64,000 nt of DNA from Acidobacteriaceae bacterium. GTDB lineage: Bacteria > Acidobacteriota > Terriglobia > Terriglobales > Acidobacteriaceae. The notes below the pieces were generated by a model. The model saw nothing but the letters and a program-made list of their open reading frames with translations. It had not been told where the DNA came from and made no database searches. Below are positions 54,576 to 63,540 of this stretch, piece by piece (position 1 is the first letter of the stretch; each line of letters starts with the position of its first letter). The DNA is taken from assembly GCA_027449965.1 (NCBI GenBank), contig DAIDKP010000026.1:186001-250000 (forward strand), written 5' to 3'. A program made the position numbers and the translations under genes.

Positions 54576-54616
54576 AAGGCGCTTTGCGGATTTGCCGCCA
54601 AGCGCCTTTCTTCTTT
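54576..54616 (+). terminator. Intrinsic terminator after the 75-aa gene
   Basis: AAGGCGCTT pairs with AAGCGCCTT, and an inner GCGG/CCGC stem extends it; TCTTCTTT follows. It lies between the small gene and ribBA, so ribBA needs its own promoter (GACAAT at 54631-54636 is a candidate). Confidence 0.75.
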
Positions 54617-54657
54617 GCCGCAGGCTGGGCGACAATAGGGGCTGGGAGTTGATCGGG

Positions 54658-55863
54658 ATGACGACGGAAACCATGCTGGACGAAGCGGCGACAATCTACT
54701 CACCGTTTGTGGATGTACCTACGGCGCTGGATGAGATTCGCGCCGGACGGATGCTGATTGTGGTGGATGACGAGGATCGTGAGAACGAAGGTGATCTGAC
54801 GCTGGCGGCGCAGTTTGTGACTCCCGAGGCGATCAACTTCATGGCTCGCTTTGGACGTGGGTTGATCTGTCTGACGCTGACGGAGGATCGCGCTGACTAT
54901 CTGAGTCTGCCGCCGATGACGCAGACGAACTCCTCGCGTTTTGGCACAGCCTTTACGGAGTCGATTGAAGCGCGAGAGGGTGTGACGACCGGTATCTCCG
55001 CGCATGATCGAGCGCATACGATTCGGACGGCGATTGCGCCACAATCGACGGCTGCAGACCTGGCACGTCCGGGGCACGTGTTTCCGCTGCGCGCGCGTCG
55101 TGGCGGAGTGCTTGTGCGCGCTGGACAGACTGAAGCATCGGTGGATCTTGCGCGGCTGGCAGGGCTGGAACCGGCAGGAGTGATCTGCGAGATCATGAAC
55201 GAGGACGGAACGATGGCGCGCGTTCCGGACCTGATTCAGTTCTGTGAGCAGCATGGGCTGAAGATGCTTACTGTGGCGGAACTGATTCGCTATCGTCTGC
55301 AAAACGAGCGCTACATTCGTCGCGTGGGACAAAGCGAACTGACGAATCGGTTTGGCAAGTTTCGTCTGATTGCGTATGAGAGCGAGATCAACGGCGGCGA
55401 GAGTCATCTGGCGCTCGTGCATGGCCGGATTGACGAACCGGAATCGTGTGTTGCAGCGGCCAAGCCGGTGCTGGTGCGCGTTCACACGCGCTGCACTGCG
55501 GGCGATATCTTTGCCGCAGATTGTCGTTGCCGACAGATGCTGGATGCTTCGATGCGCGCAATCGTCAAGGAAGGCTGCGGGGCGATTCTTTACCTACACA
55601 ATACCAGCCGCGGTTTTGAGTGGTCGGGCCAGGGTGTTGAACTTCAGATGCTGCTGCATCCGGAGTTGCGAGCTGCCGAGGAGAACGAGGATCGTCATCG
55701 CAGGATTGTGCGCGCGGTGGGTTTGGGCGGGCAGATCCTCAGCGATCTGGGCATTCATCGTATCCGCATTCTTTCGAATACGCCGATGCACGTTCCTGCG
55801 TTGCAGGGGTTTGGCCTGGAGATTGTGGAGCAGGTGCCAGTTCCACTGGACTTCGACTGCTGA
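54658..55863 (+). CDS. RibBA-type protein: DHBP synthase with a degenerate GTP cyclohydrolase II domain
   Basis: 401 aa from ATG 54658. N-terminal RibB domain (about 15-215) is intact: [52 protein letters not shown]. The C-terminal RibA-like domain keeps the zinc Cys ([16 protein letters not shown]), but where GTP cyclohydrolase II has RQEGRGIGL this has HNTSRGFEW, the DTVEAN block is absent, and the DxRDYG catalytic stretch reads [15 protein letters not shown] synthesis is therefore well supported; GTP cyclohydrolase activity is doubtful. No other rib gene is nearby. Confidence 0.85.
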   Translation: MTTETMLDEAATIYSPFVDVPTALDEIRAGRMLIVVDDEDRENEGDLTLAAQFVTPEAINFMARFGRGLICLTLTEDRADYLSLPPMTQTNSSRFGTAFTESIEAREGVTTGISAHDRAHTIRTAIAPQSTAADLARPGHVFPLRARRGGVLVRAGQTEASVDLARLAGLEPAGVICEIMNEDGTMARVPDLIQFCEQHGLKMLTVAELIRYRLQNERYIRRVGQSELTNRFGKFRLIAYESEINGGESHLALVHGRIDEPESCVAAAKPVLVRVHTRCTAGDIFAADCRCRQMLDASMRAIVKEGCGAILYLHNTSRGFEWSGQGVELQMLLHPELRAAEENEDRHRRIVRAVGLGGQILSDLGIHRIRILSNTPMHVPALQGFGLEIVEQVPVPLDFDC

Positions 55864-55893
55864 GGGATGAAGCTGCGGAGATGGCTGCGTGTT

Positions 55894-56334
55894 TTAGGAA
55901 CTCGTTGAAATTCGCCTGATTGCAGCAGTTCTGTTGGGGATTTGCATTTCTTTCCGCTGAAAATCTGTATGCATTGCGGTTCGGACCGCTGTTTCCAGGG
56001 GGCTGCGAGCCTCCGGGAAGATCTCCGGAGGCCTGCAACCATCCTTCAGGCGCACGAACCAGCGAAACAACAGGTTGTAGTCGATCTGCTCGACCAGCAG
56101 CCGCTCCGAGCGCACTGAGTAGAACACCTGCAACAACTGGGCACGAAGAATGTACTCCAGCGCGGTCGAAGGACGGCCAGAGTCGGCATACAGCGTATCA
56201 AACTCTGCGTCCAACCTCCGCAACACCATGTCCGTCAACTCACGAACCGCACGCAGTGGATGGCCCTGCGGCACCCGCTGCTCCAATGAAACAGAGCTGA
56301 ACATCCCGTCCTGAATCCGCTCGTCTCCACGCAT
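55894..56334 (-). pseudogene. Truncated transposase remnant (IS5/IS1182-like N-terminus)
   Basis: From ATG 56334 the first 100 residues match the N-terminal domain of DDE transposases of this type (MRGDERIQDGMFSSVSLEQR, SGRPSTALEYILRAQLLQVF, ERLLVEQIDYNLLFRWFV). Homology then stops (after about 56035) and 46 unrelated residues follow to a TAA lying inside the left inverted repeat. The DDE catalytic core is missing, so no activity is possible. Confidence 0.8.
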
Positions 56335-56400
56335 ACTCGTTAAACGCTCCACCCCTTGTGGATCGCCGCAAAATCGATGCCTATTTCAACAAGTTCCTAA
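55894..56400 (-). mobile_element. Internally deleted IS element (MITE-like), 507 bp
   Basis: Ends carry a 17-bp inverted repeat: TTAGGAACTCGTTGAAA at 55894-55910 and the complement of TTAGGAACTTGTTGAAA at 56384-56400, one mismatch. Between them is only the first 100 codons or so of a transposase, so the element is non-autonomous. Target duplication is not clear from the flanks. Confidence 0.8.
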
Positions 56401-56962
56401 GTGCGCCAATCCACGCGGGCCGATCGCTACCTTCCCTGGGAATCGTACGACAACTGACGACGGCAGTGTGACGATGGACCCGGTACACCAGATCATTCGC
56501 ACGCTGGCTTCCTATTGTAGTCAGATTAGCTTTCCGCCTCCTGTTCCGAAGCAGTGGTCTGCTGCGCTCCTCGCTATTTCAGCGCTGAGATGCGGGATAC
56601 GTTCTACACGGGCGAATACATATCGTAACCCAATGCTTGTGATCGTCAGAGAAGCCGTGCCAGCTGGCCGGTGGTAACGACCATGACCTACAGACCGATA
56701 GATCGGAAAGCAAGCAGTGACGGATTGCGAAGCAGGTTGTGGCGCTCGAAGAATCGGTACGAAGAAACGGAAAAGTTCATAGCATTTAGCGTCTATCCAG
56801 AATGTCTCTCTGGTAGATTTTCTGTCTCATGGGCGGCTCATGCTAGCATCGATTCCAACGTTCCGATTGGTATCGCGCCGGGTTGCTCATTGCTGATCGC
56901 TACTCGTTTCAACTCTTCGTTTGGATCGCGTACATCTCGATCTTTCATCGGTATCACTATGA
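56401..56962. other. 562-bp region without a supportable gene
   Basis: Short ORFs in the track (for example 56671-57027, plus) have biased, non-protein-like composition. No tRNA cloverleaf, terminator or repeat was recognised. It may hold remnants displaced by the IS element and the promoter of the M1 peptidase gene. Confidence 0.4.
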
Positions 56963-59059
56963 ATGGGGGCCTGCTTGCTGACTGCATCTTTCTCTCGTTT
57001 TTCCGTATGCTTTTCATCGACACATAGAGTGACACGTGCAGTCTTGCGAAGTGTGACGCATTGCGTTGCCTGTCTGTCGGCGCTGATGCTGATCTGTGGA
57101 GCGGTGGTTTCGCCGGCGCAGACATCGACGGAAGGCGCGGCTGCGAGCGCTGCCTTTGATCCACGTGTGACCTTTGCTCCTTTGACGCTGCCTGATCCGG
57201 TGAATATCTACCGCTCGAGCAATGGCGCGCCCGGGCCAAACTACTGGCAGAACCGTGCCGATTATCAGCTTCATGCCACGCTGGACACGGTGGGAAAAGA
57301 GCTGCGAACGACGGAGACGATCACCTATACCAACAACAGCCCGGACTTGCTGCCGAGCGTGTGGCTCCGGCTGGAGCAGAATATCTATCGTCAGGATTCG
57401 CGAGCGCACATTGTGTTGAGCGGAATGATGGGCAGGCGCAGGCGCGGTGCGGCGCAGCAGGGTGAGCAGGCTACACCGGAGAAGACGTGGAGCGATGGTT
57501 TCATCTTCGACTCGGTGAAGATAGAACAGGGTAAGACGCTGGTAAAGGCCGATTATCTGGTAAGCGATACGCGAATGCAGATTCGGCTGCCGGAGCCACT
57601 GCGCGGGCATGGTGCGCAACTCCGCATTCACATTACATATCACTATGCGATTCCGGGAATCTGGGGCGGTCGTACGTCTTGGGGCAAATCGGCACAGGGC
57701 GATATTTATGACATGGCGCAGTGGTATCCGCGGATGGCCGTGTATGACGATCTGCGCGGGTGGGATACGCTGCCGTATCTGGGCAACGAATTTTATCTAG
57801 AGTATGGCGATTTCGACTATTGGGTGACGGCGCCGTGGAATATGATCGTGGCCGGTTCCGGGCAACTGATGAATCCTGCCGAGGTGCTGACAAAGACAGA
57901 GATGGAACGGCTGACCGAGGCGCGAAGCAGCGACAAGACGATCTATATTCGCAAGCCGTCGGAGGTGAACGATCCGACGAGCCGACCGAAACAGCAGGGA
58001 ACGCTGACGTGGCACTTTCACATGGACCAGACCCGTGATGTGGCCTGGAGCGCTTCGCCGGTTTTTGTGTGGGACGCGGCGCGGATCAACCTGCCTCATG
58101 GCAAGACGGCGCTGGCGATGAGCGTCTATCCGCCGGAGAGCGTGGGCGCTGACGCATGGGATCGTTCGACTGAGTATGTGAAGGATACTGTGGAGCGATT
58201 TTCGCGGAAGTGGTATCCGTATCCGTGGCCGGCTGCGATCAACGTGGCGGGATTTTCAACCGGGATGGAGTATCCGGGAATTGTCTTTGACGGCGTACCA
58301 GACAAGGGGAAGTTCCTCTTCTGGGTGACGGCCCATGAGATTGGCCATGACTGGTTTCCGATGATCGTCGGATCGAACGAACGGCGGCACGCGTTCATGG
58401 ATGAAGGCTTCAACACATTCATTGATATCGGGGAGTCAGCCGAGTTTGGCGGCGGCAAATTCGGACCCAAGCGTGATTCGGAGTATTCGGCAGGTGGTGA
58501 GCCTGCGGATATGATTCTGAAGGTGTTGGACGACCCATCAGCTCCGACGCTGATGATGCCTGCGGACGCGTATCCGTGGCAGCTGGGCCATCCTATCAGC
58601 TACTTCAAGGGCGCATATGGAATGGTCCTTTTGCGCGAGCAGATTCTGGGGCCGCAGCGCTTTGACTGGGCGTTTCGCAAGTACATTCGCGACTGGGCAT
58701 TCAAGCATCCTTCACCTTCCGATTTCTTTCGCGAGATGCAAAGCGAAGGCGGCGAGGAGTTGAACTGGTTCTGGCGCGGCTGGTACATGAACAACTGGAG
58801 GTATGACGTGGCCGTGGAGAAGATTGACGGCGACGCCGTAACACTGCGCAATCTTGGCCAGCTCGTTTTGCCGACGCCAGTCGAGGTGAGCTTCCGGGAC
58901 GGGACAAAGACGCGCGTGGTGCTGCCGGTGGAGACGTGGCTGAAAAGCGGAACCTACTCGTGGTCAGGCGAGAAGCCGATTGCCTCCGTGGTGGTCGATC
59001 CGGATCATGTGTTGCCCGACGACAATCGCACGAACAATCAACTCAGTGCGCATGAGTGA
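56963..59059 (+). CDS. Secreted M1-family metallopeptidase
   Basis: 698 aa from ATG 56963; an in-frame GTG at 57029 gives a cleaner signal peptide (LSALMLICGAVVSPAQ). Zinc site HEIGHDW at about residue 460 with the third ligand Glu 18 residues on (AFMDEGFNTFID), as in aminopeptidase N. The substrate-anchoring GAMEN motif is replaced by TGMEYPGIVF, as in other bacterial exported M1 relatives. N-terminal beta domain about 75-330. Directly followed by an M13 peptidase. Confidence 0.9.
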   Translation: MGACLLTASFSRFSVCFSSTHRVTRAVLRSVTHCVACLSALMLICGAVVSPAQTSTEGAAASAAFDPRVTFAPLTLPDPVNIYRSSNGAPGPNYWQNRADYQLHATLDTVGKELRTTETITYTNNSPDLLPSVWLRLEQNIYRQDSRAHIVLSGMMGRRRRGAAQQGEQATPEKTWSDGFIFDSVKIEQGKTLVKADYLVSDTRMQIRLPEPLRGHGAQLRIHITYHYAIPGIWGGRTSWGKSAQGDIYDMAQWYPRMAVYDDLRGWDTLPYLGNEFYLEYGDFDYWVTAPWNMIVAGSGQLMNPAEVLTKTEMERLTEARSSDKTIYIRKPSEVNDPTSRPKQQGTLTWHFHMDQTRDVAWSASPVFVWDAARINLPHGKTALAMSVYPPESVGADAWDRSTEYVKDTVERFSRKWYPYPWPAAINVAGFSTGMEYPGIVFDGVPDKGKFLFWVTAHEIGHDWFPMIVGSNERRHAFMDEGFNTFIDIGESAEFGGGKFGPKRDSEYSAGGEPADMILKVLDDPSAPTLMMPADAYPWQLGHPISYFKGAYGMVLLREQILGPQRFDWAFRKYIRDWAFKHPSPSDFFREMQSEGGEELNWFWRGWYMNNWRYDVAVEKIDGDAVTLRNLGQLVLPTPVEVSFRDGTKTRVVLPVETWLKSGTYSWSGEKPIASVVVDPDHVLPDDNRTNNQLSAHE

Positions 59060-59097
59060 TCGATGCGAATTCCGAGCCTGGCTGCGGAGCAGTCTGG

Positions 59098-59103
59098 TAG
59101 AGT
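59098..59103 (+). promoter_or_regulatory. Candidate -10 box of the M13 peptidase gene, leaderless spacing
   Basis: TAGAGT ends 7 nt before ATG 59111. Confidence 0.45.
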
Positions 59104-59110
59104 GAGAGGC

Positions 59111-61186
59111 ATGTTCGGGAAGCTGATTTCTACCCCTCTGTTCTTAACGGGAGTTGCCTTCGTTTTCACCGCCGCAGGCATGGCGCAAACTGCGAGTTCC
59201 CACGCGCATGCAACGGATGGCAGCTCGCCGCTACGTGTCTTCGATCCAACATTGATCGACGCAACGGCCAACCCCTGCCAGGATTTTTTCCAGTACTCAT
59301 GCGGGAACTGGATGAAGAAGCATCCGCTGCCGGCGGATCGGTCCTATTATGGGCGGTTCAGCGAACTCTATGACCTGAACCTGCTGCATCTGCGGGGGAT
59401 TCTGGAGCAGGCGGAGACGGGCGCGCATCGCACGCCGAACGAGCAGAAGATTGGCGATGAGTATGCGAGCTGCATGGACGTGAAGGCGATTGATGCCAAC
59501 GGCATTCGCCCCCTTGAGCCGATGCTGCGGAAGATTGACGCGCTCCACGCGCGAGCGGAGCTTCCAGCGTTGGTGGGGGAGTTGCAGCGGATGGGTGTGC
59601 GCGTTTTTTTTGATATGGGATCGAGTCCGGATTATGCAGATTCCAGCCGCGAGATTGCGTTTTATGATGCGGGCGGCAAGGGATTGCCGGAGCGGGGATT
59701 CTATACGCGCACGGATGCGAAATCGGCAGAGATTCGCAAGCAGTATGTGGCGCACATTGCCAGGATGCTGACGTTGGCGGGCGAGTCTGCCACGCAGGCC
59801 AGCGAAGATGCTGCCAAGGTGATGGCACTCGAAACGAAGATGGCAGAGACCTCGCTGACGGCGGTGGAAGAGCGCGATCCGCAGTCGGGAAACCATCCGA
59901 GCGACGTGGCAAAGCTCAGCGCACAGATGACCGCCTTTTCGTTGGACACTTATCTGAAAGCCTATGGCGGACCGACAAGCGGCAAAATCAATGTCACGCA
60001 GCCGAAGTTTTATGCTGCGCTGAATGAAATGTTGGCAACGGCACCGCTGGATTCATTGCGTGCCTATCTGCGCTGGCATCTGCTGCATACCTTTGCGGCA
60101 ACGAGCCTTCCAGAAAGCTTTGAGCAGGAGAACTGGCACTTCTATTCGCATGTGCTGGGCGGCGCGGAGAAGCAGCAGGAGCGATGGAAGACGTGCGTGA
60201 GCCGCGTGGATCACGAAATGGGCGACGCACTGGGCCAGGTGTATGTGGCGCGGTATTTTCCGCCCGCCGACAAACAGCGGACGCTGGAGCTGACCGAGGC
60301 GATTGAGCAGGCGATGGGGCGGGATATTGAGAGCGTGGACTGGATGAGCGCGGCGACCAAGGCGCAGGCGATGGTGAAGCTGCATGGGGTGATGAACAAG
60401 ATCGGATATCCGGACAAGTGGAAGAGCTACACGACGCTTACGATTGTGTTGGGCGACGCGGCGGGCAACCAGATGCGCGTGAGCGAGTACAGGACAGCGC
60501 GGGACCTGGCCAAGATTGGCAAGCCTGTGGATCGCAAGGAGTGGGAGATGACGCCGCCGACGGTGAACGCGTACTACGATCCGCAGGAGAACAATGTGAA
60601 CTTTCCGGCGGGGTACTTGCAGCCGCCGTTCTTCAGCGGCAAGGAGGATGACGCTGCGAATTATGGCGACATGGGATCGACGATCGGGCACGAGCTGACG
60701 CATGGATTTGACGACGAGGGACGGCAGTTCGACGCGACGGGCAACCTGAAGGACTGGTGGACGAAGAGCGACGAGGCAAACTTCAATGCGCGGGCCGAGT
60801 GCATGGTGAAGCAGTATGACGCGATTGAGGTGGTGCCGGGCGTGCACCTGAACGGGAAGCTGACGCTGGGCGAGAATCTGGCGGACCTGGGCGGGCTGAG
60901 GCTGGCGCTGATGGCGTGGGTGGTGAAGGCGGATGACGCGCATGTGGACAGGTCGGCGAAGATGGATGGGTACACGCCGGAGCAGCGGTTCTGGATTGCG
61001 TATGCGCAGCAGTGGTGCTCGGAGACGCGGCCGGAGGCACTGCGGACGCAGGCGCAGACCGATCCTCATGCGCCGGACAAGTACAGGACGAACACGATCC
61101 TCCAGGACATGCCGGAGTTTGCGAAGAGCTTCTCCTGCAAGCAGGGCGATGCGATGGTGATTGCGCAGCCCTGCCGCATCTGGTGA
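59111..61186 (+). CDS. Secreted M13-family (neprilysin-like) metallopeptidase
   Basis: 691 aa. Signal peptide ending at GMAQ, then NPCQDFFQYSCGNWMKKHPLP, the M13 N-terminal mark. Zinc site STIGHELTHGFDDEGRQFD with the third ligand in GENLADLGGLRLAL; substrate-binding NAYYDPQENNVNFPAGYLQP; C-terminal end CRIW as is typical. Probably periplasmic or secreted oligopeptidase. ATG 59111 preferred (TAGAGT box 7 nt upstream, better signal peptide) over the track ATG at 59063. Confidence 0.92.
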   Translation: MFGKLISTPLFLTGVAFVFTAAGMAQTASSHAHATDGSSPLRVFDPTLIDATANPCQDFFQYSCGNWMKKHPLPADRSYYGRFSELYDLNLLHLRGILEQAETGAHRTPNEQKIGDEYASCMDVKAIDANGIRPLEPMLRKIDALHARAELPALVGELQRMGVRVFFDMGSSPDYADSSREIAFYDAGGKGLPERGFYTRTDAKSAEIRKQYVAHIARMLTLAGESATQASEDAAKVMALETKMAETSLTAVEERDPQSGNHPSDVAKLSAQMTAFSLDTYLKAYGGPTSGKINVTQPKFYAALNEMLATAPLDSLRAYLRWHLLHTFAATSLPESFEQENWHFYSHVLGGAEKQQERWKTCVSRVDHEMGDALGQVYVARYFPPADKQRTLELTEAIEQAMGRDIESVDWMSAATKAQAMVKLHGVMNKIGYPDKWKSYTTLTIVLGDAAGNQMRVSEYRTARDLAKIGKPVDRKEWEMTPPTVNAYYDPQENNVNFPAGYLQPPFFSGKEDDAANYGDMGSTIGHELTHGFDDEGRQFDATGNLKDWWTKSDEANFNARAECMVKQYDAIEVVPGVHLNGKLTLGENLADLGGLRLALMAWVVKADDAHVDRSAKMDGYTPEQRFWIAYAQQWCSETRPEALRTQAQTDPHAPDKYRTNTILQDMPEFAKSFSCKQGDAMVIAQPCRIW

Positions 61187-61201
61187 GGCGAGCGCAGAGG
61201 A

Positions 61202-61238
61202 AAAACGAAGGCCCGCCGGGATGGCGGGCCTTCGTTTT
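61202..61238. terminator. Bidirectional terminator between the M13 gene and sucD
   Basis: AAAACGAAGGCCCGCC pairs perfectly with GGCGGGCCTTCGTTTT around a 5-nt loop; the A and T ends give a T-run on both strands. It lies between convergent genes. Confidence 0.9.
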
Positions 61239-61253
61239 GGAGCGTGACGGGAG

Positions 61254-62129
61254 CTACGCTTTGCCGATGACTTCGGCCAGCTTGGCGCCGATGTCGGCAG
61301 GCGAGACGACGACGTGGATGCCGGCCTCGGTCATGGCTTTCATCTTTTCGGCTGCCGTGCCCTGGCCGCCGGAGATGATGGCTCCGGCGTGGCCCATGCG
61401 GCGACCGGGAGGCGCAGTCTGGCCGGCGATGAATCCGACGACGGGCTTCCTGACGTGCTGTTTGACGTAGGCTGCGGCGGCCTCTTCGGCGGAGCCGCCG
61501 ATCTCGCCGATCATGATGATGGCCTCGGTGTCGGGGTCTTCATTGAGCAGCTTGAGGGCGTCGATGTGGGTGGTGCCGATGATGGGGTCGCCGCCGATGC
61601 CGATGGCTGTGGACTGGCCGATGCCGCGCTGGGTGAGCTGGTGGACGGCCTCATAGGTGAGCGTGCCGGATTTGGAGACGATGCCGACGGTGCCTTCCTT
61701 GTGGATGCGCGCGGGCATGATACCGATCTTGGCTTTGCCGGGCGAGATGACGCCGGGGCAGTTGGGGCCGATCAGTCGCGAGCTGGAGGTTTTGATCTTG
61801 CTCCAGACCTTGACCATGTCGAGCGTGGGAATGCCCTCGGTGATGCAGACGATGAGCGGCAGTCCGGCGTCCTCGGCTTCAAGGATGGCATCGGCGGCGA
61901 ATGGCGGCGGGACAAAGATGACGGTGGCGTTGGCTCCGGTCTTTTCCACGGCATCGGCGACGGTGTTGAAGACGGGCCAGCCCTCGTGGGTGGTGCCGCC
62001 TTTGCCGGGTGTGACGCCACCAACAACCTGGGTACCGTATTCGGCAGCGCCTTTGGCGTGGAAGGTGCCTTCCTTGCCGGTGATGCCCTGGACGATGAGA
62101 CGGGTGTTTTTATCGACGAGTACAGACAT
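61254..62129 (-). CDS. sucD: Succinyl-CoA synthetase, alpha subunit
   Basis: 291 aa. Rossmann motif [67 protein letters not shown], the phosphohistidine near [17 protein letters not shown]. Starts 1 nt after the sucC stop, so the subunits are coupled. TCA cycle step with GTP/ATP formation. Confidence 0.96.
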   Translation of the reverse strand: MSVLVDKNTRLIVQGITGKEGTFHAKGAAEYGTQVVGGVTPGKGGTTHEGWPVFNTVADAVEKTGANATVIFVPPPFAADAILEAEDAGLPLIVCITEGIPTLDMVKVWSKIKTSSSRLIGPNCPGVISPGKAKIGIMPARIHKEGTVGIVSKSGTLTYEAVHQLTQRGIGQSTAIGIGGDPIIGTTHIDALKLLNEDPDTEAIIMIGEIGGSAEEAAAAYVKQHVRKPVVGFIAGQTAPPGRRMGHAGAIISGGQGTAAEKMKAMTEAGIHVVVSPADIGAKLAEVIGKA

Positions 62130-62130
62130 T

Positions 62131-63309
62131 TCAGGCCCCCGCTTTCGCAGCCGCAACGACGAGATCGGCGGCTTCTTTCATGGTTGCTCCTACCTGGAAG
62201 TTCAAGCCGGATTCCTGGAGAATCTTGCGGCCCTCTTCGACGTTGGTGCCTTCCAGTCGCAGGACGATGGGAATGGTGACGCTGAGCTTGCGCGCGGCGG
62301 CGACGACGCCGGTAGCGAGGCGATCGACGCGCAGGATGCCGCCGAAGATGTTGATGAAGATGGCCTTGACGTTCTTGTCGGAGAGCAGGATTTCAAAGGC
62401 GTGCTCGATCTGCTCCTGGGTGGCTCCGCCGCCCACGTCGAGGAAGTTGGCCGGGCTGCCGCCTGCGTACTGGATGATGTCCATGGTGGCCATGGCCAGG
62501 CCGGCACCGTTGACCATGCAGGCAATCGAACCGTCGAGCTTGATGTAGTTGAGCGAGTACTTGCTGGCTTCCACTTCAAGCGGATCTTCCTCGGCCACGT
62601 CACGCAGTGCCTTCACCTCCGGATGGCGGAAAAGCGCGTTGTCATCGAAGGTCATCTTGGCGTCGAGGGCGAAGAGCTTGTCGTCCTTTGTGGTGATGAA
62701 GGGGTTGATCTCGACCAGCGAAGCGTCGGACTCGACAAAAGCTTTGTAGAGGCTTTGGAAGAAGGCGACGGCCTGGTTGACCTGAGTCGGCTTGAGTCCC
62801 AGCGCGAAGGCCAGCTTGCGGCCCTGATAGGCTCCAAGACCGATGGCCGGGTCGATGACTTCCTTGATGATGGCATTGGGATCTTTTGCTGCGACCTCCT
62901 CGATCTCCATCCCGCCTGCCTGGGAGGCCATGAAGACGAACTTGCCGATGGCACGGTCAAGCACGATGCCCAGATACAGTTCGCGATCAATCGCCGCAGT
63001 CTCTTCAATGAGCAGTCGCTGCACCTTCTGCCCGGCGGGGCCGGTTTGATGCGTGACAAGCTGCATGCCGAGAATATTCTTGGCGTAGATCTCGGCGTCG
63101 GCGAGAGTGCGGGCGACCTTGACGCCGCCGCCTTTGCCACGGCCTCCGGCGTGAATCTGCGCTTTGACGACGATGCCCGTGGCTCCGTTGGCCAGCAGGG
63201 TTCTTGCAGCTTCCACTGCTTCCGGCAGCGTATTCGCCACCTCGCCTCGCGGAACGGGAACCCCGTACTTGGCGAGGATTGCCTTTGCCTGATACTCGTG
63301 TATCTTCAT
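62131..63309 (-). CDS. sucC: Succinyl-CoA synthetase, beta subunit
   Basis: 392 aa from ATG 63309 ([20 protein letters not shown]); the 430-aa track ORF adds leader. ATP-grasp domain: [80 protein letters not shown]. Upstream of and co-transcribed with sucD; divergent from trpD over about 230 bp. Confidence 0.96.
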   Translation of the reverse strand: MKIHEYQAKAILAKYGVPVPRGEVANTLPEAVEAARTLLANGATGIVVKAQIHAGGRGKGGGVKVARTLADAEIYAKNILGMQLVTHQTGPAGQKVQRLLIEETAAIDRELYLGIVLDRAIGKFVFMASQAGGMEIEEVAAKDPNAIIKEVIDPAIGLGAYQGRKLAFALGLKPTQVNQAVAFFQSLYKAFVESDASLVEINPFITTKDDKLFALDAKMTFDDNALFRHPEVKALRDVAEEDPLEVEASKYSLNYIKLDGSIACMVNGAGLAMATMDIIQYAGGSPANFLDVGGGATQEQIEHAFEILLSDKNVKAIFINIFGGILRVDRLATGVVAAARKLSVTIPIVLRLEGTNVEEGRKILQESGLNFQVGATMKEAADLVVAAAKAGA

Positions 63310-63540
63310 AAATGCTGAGATGCGCTCTCTTGCGGCAGGGAAGATTCCGCTGTTCGAGAAGGTTTCGGAGTATGGTACGGAGTTCCGAGGCTTCGGAGCG
63401 GTGCGCGCCTGTCGCGACTTCATCGTATCGGACGAGGCGAGCGCGGAGCAAACGCGCGTCCCGCGCGGGTTGATGTTGTGAGTCCAGGCTGGAGCAGGCG
63501 GTTGTCAACGCAGCGGGATGCTGCAAAGGGGATAACGATT

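Noticed and set aside
54550-54657. FMN (RFN) riboswitch before ribBA
   Set aside because: The structure there is an ordinary terminator hairpin; no RFN core and too short a leader.
56671-57027. 118-aa plus-strand ORF before the M1 peptidase gene
   Set aside because: Composition unlike a protein, no SD, no domain; ends in the region where the M1 signal peptide begins.
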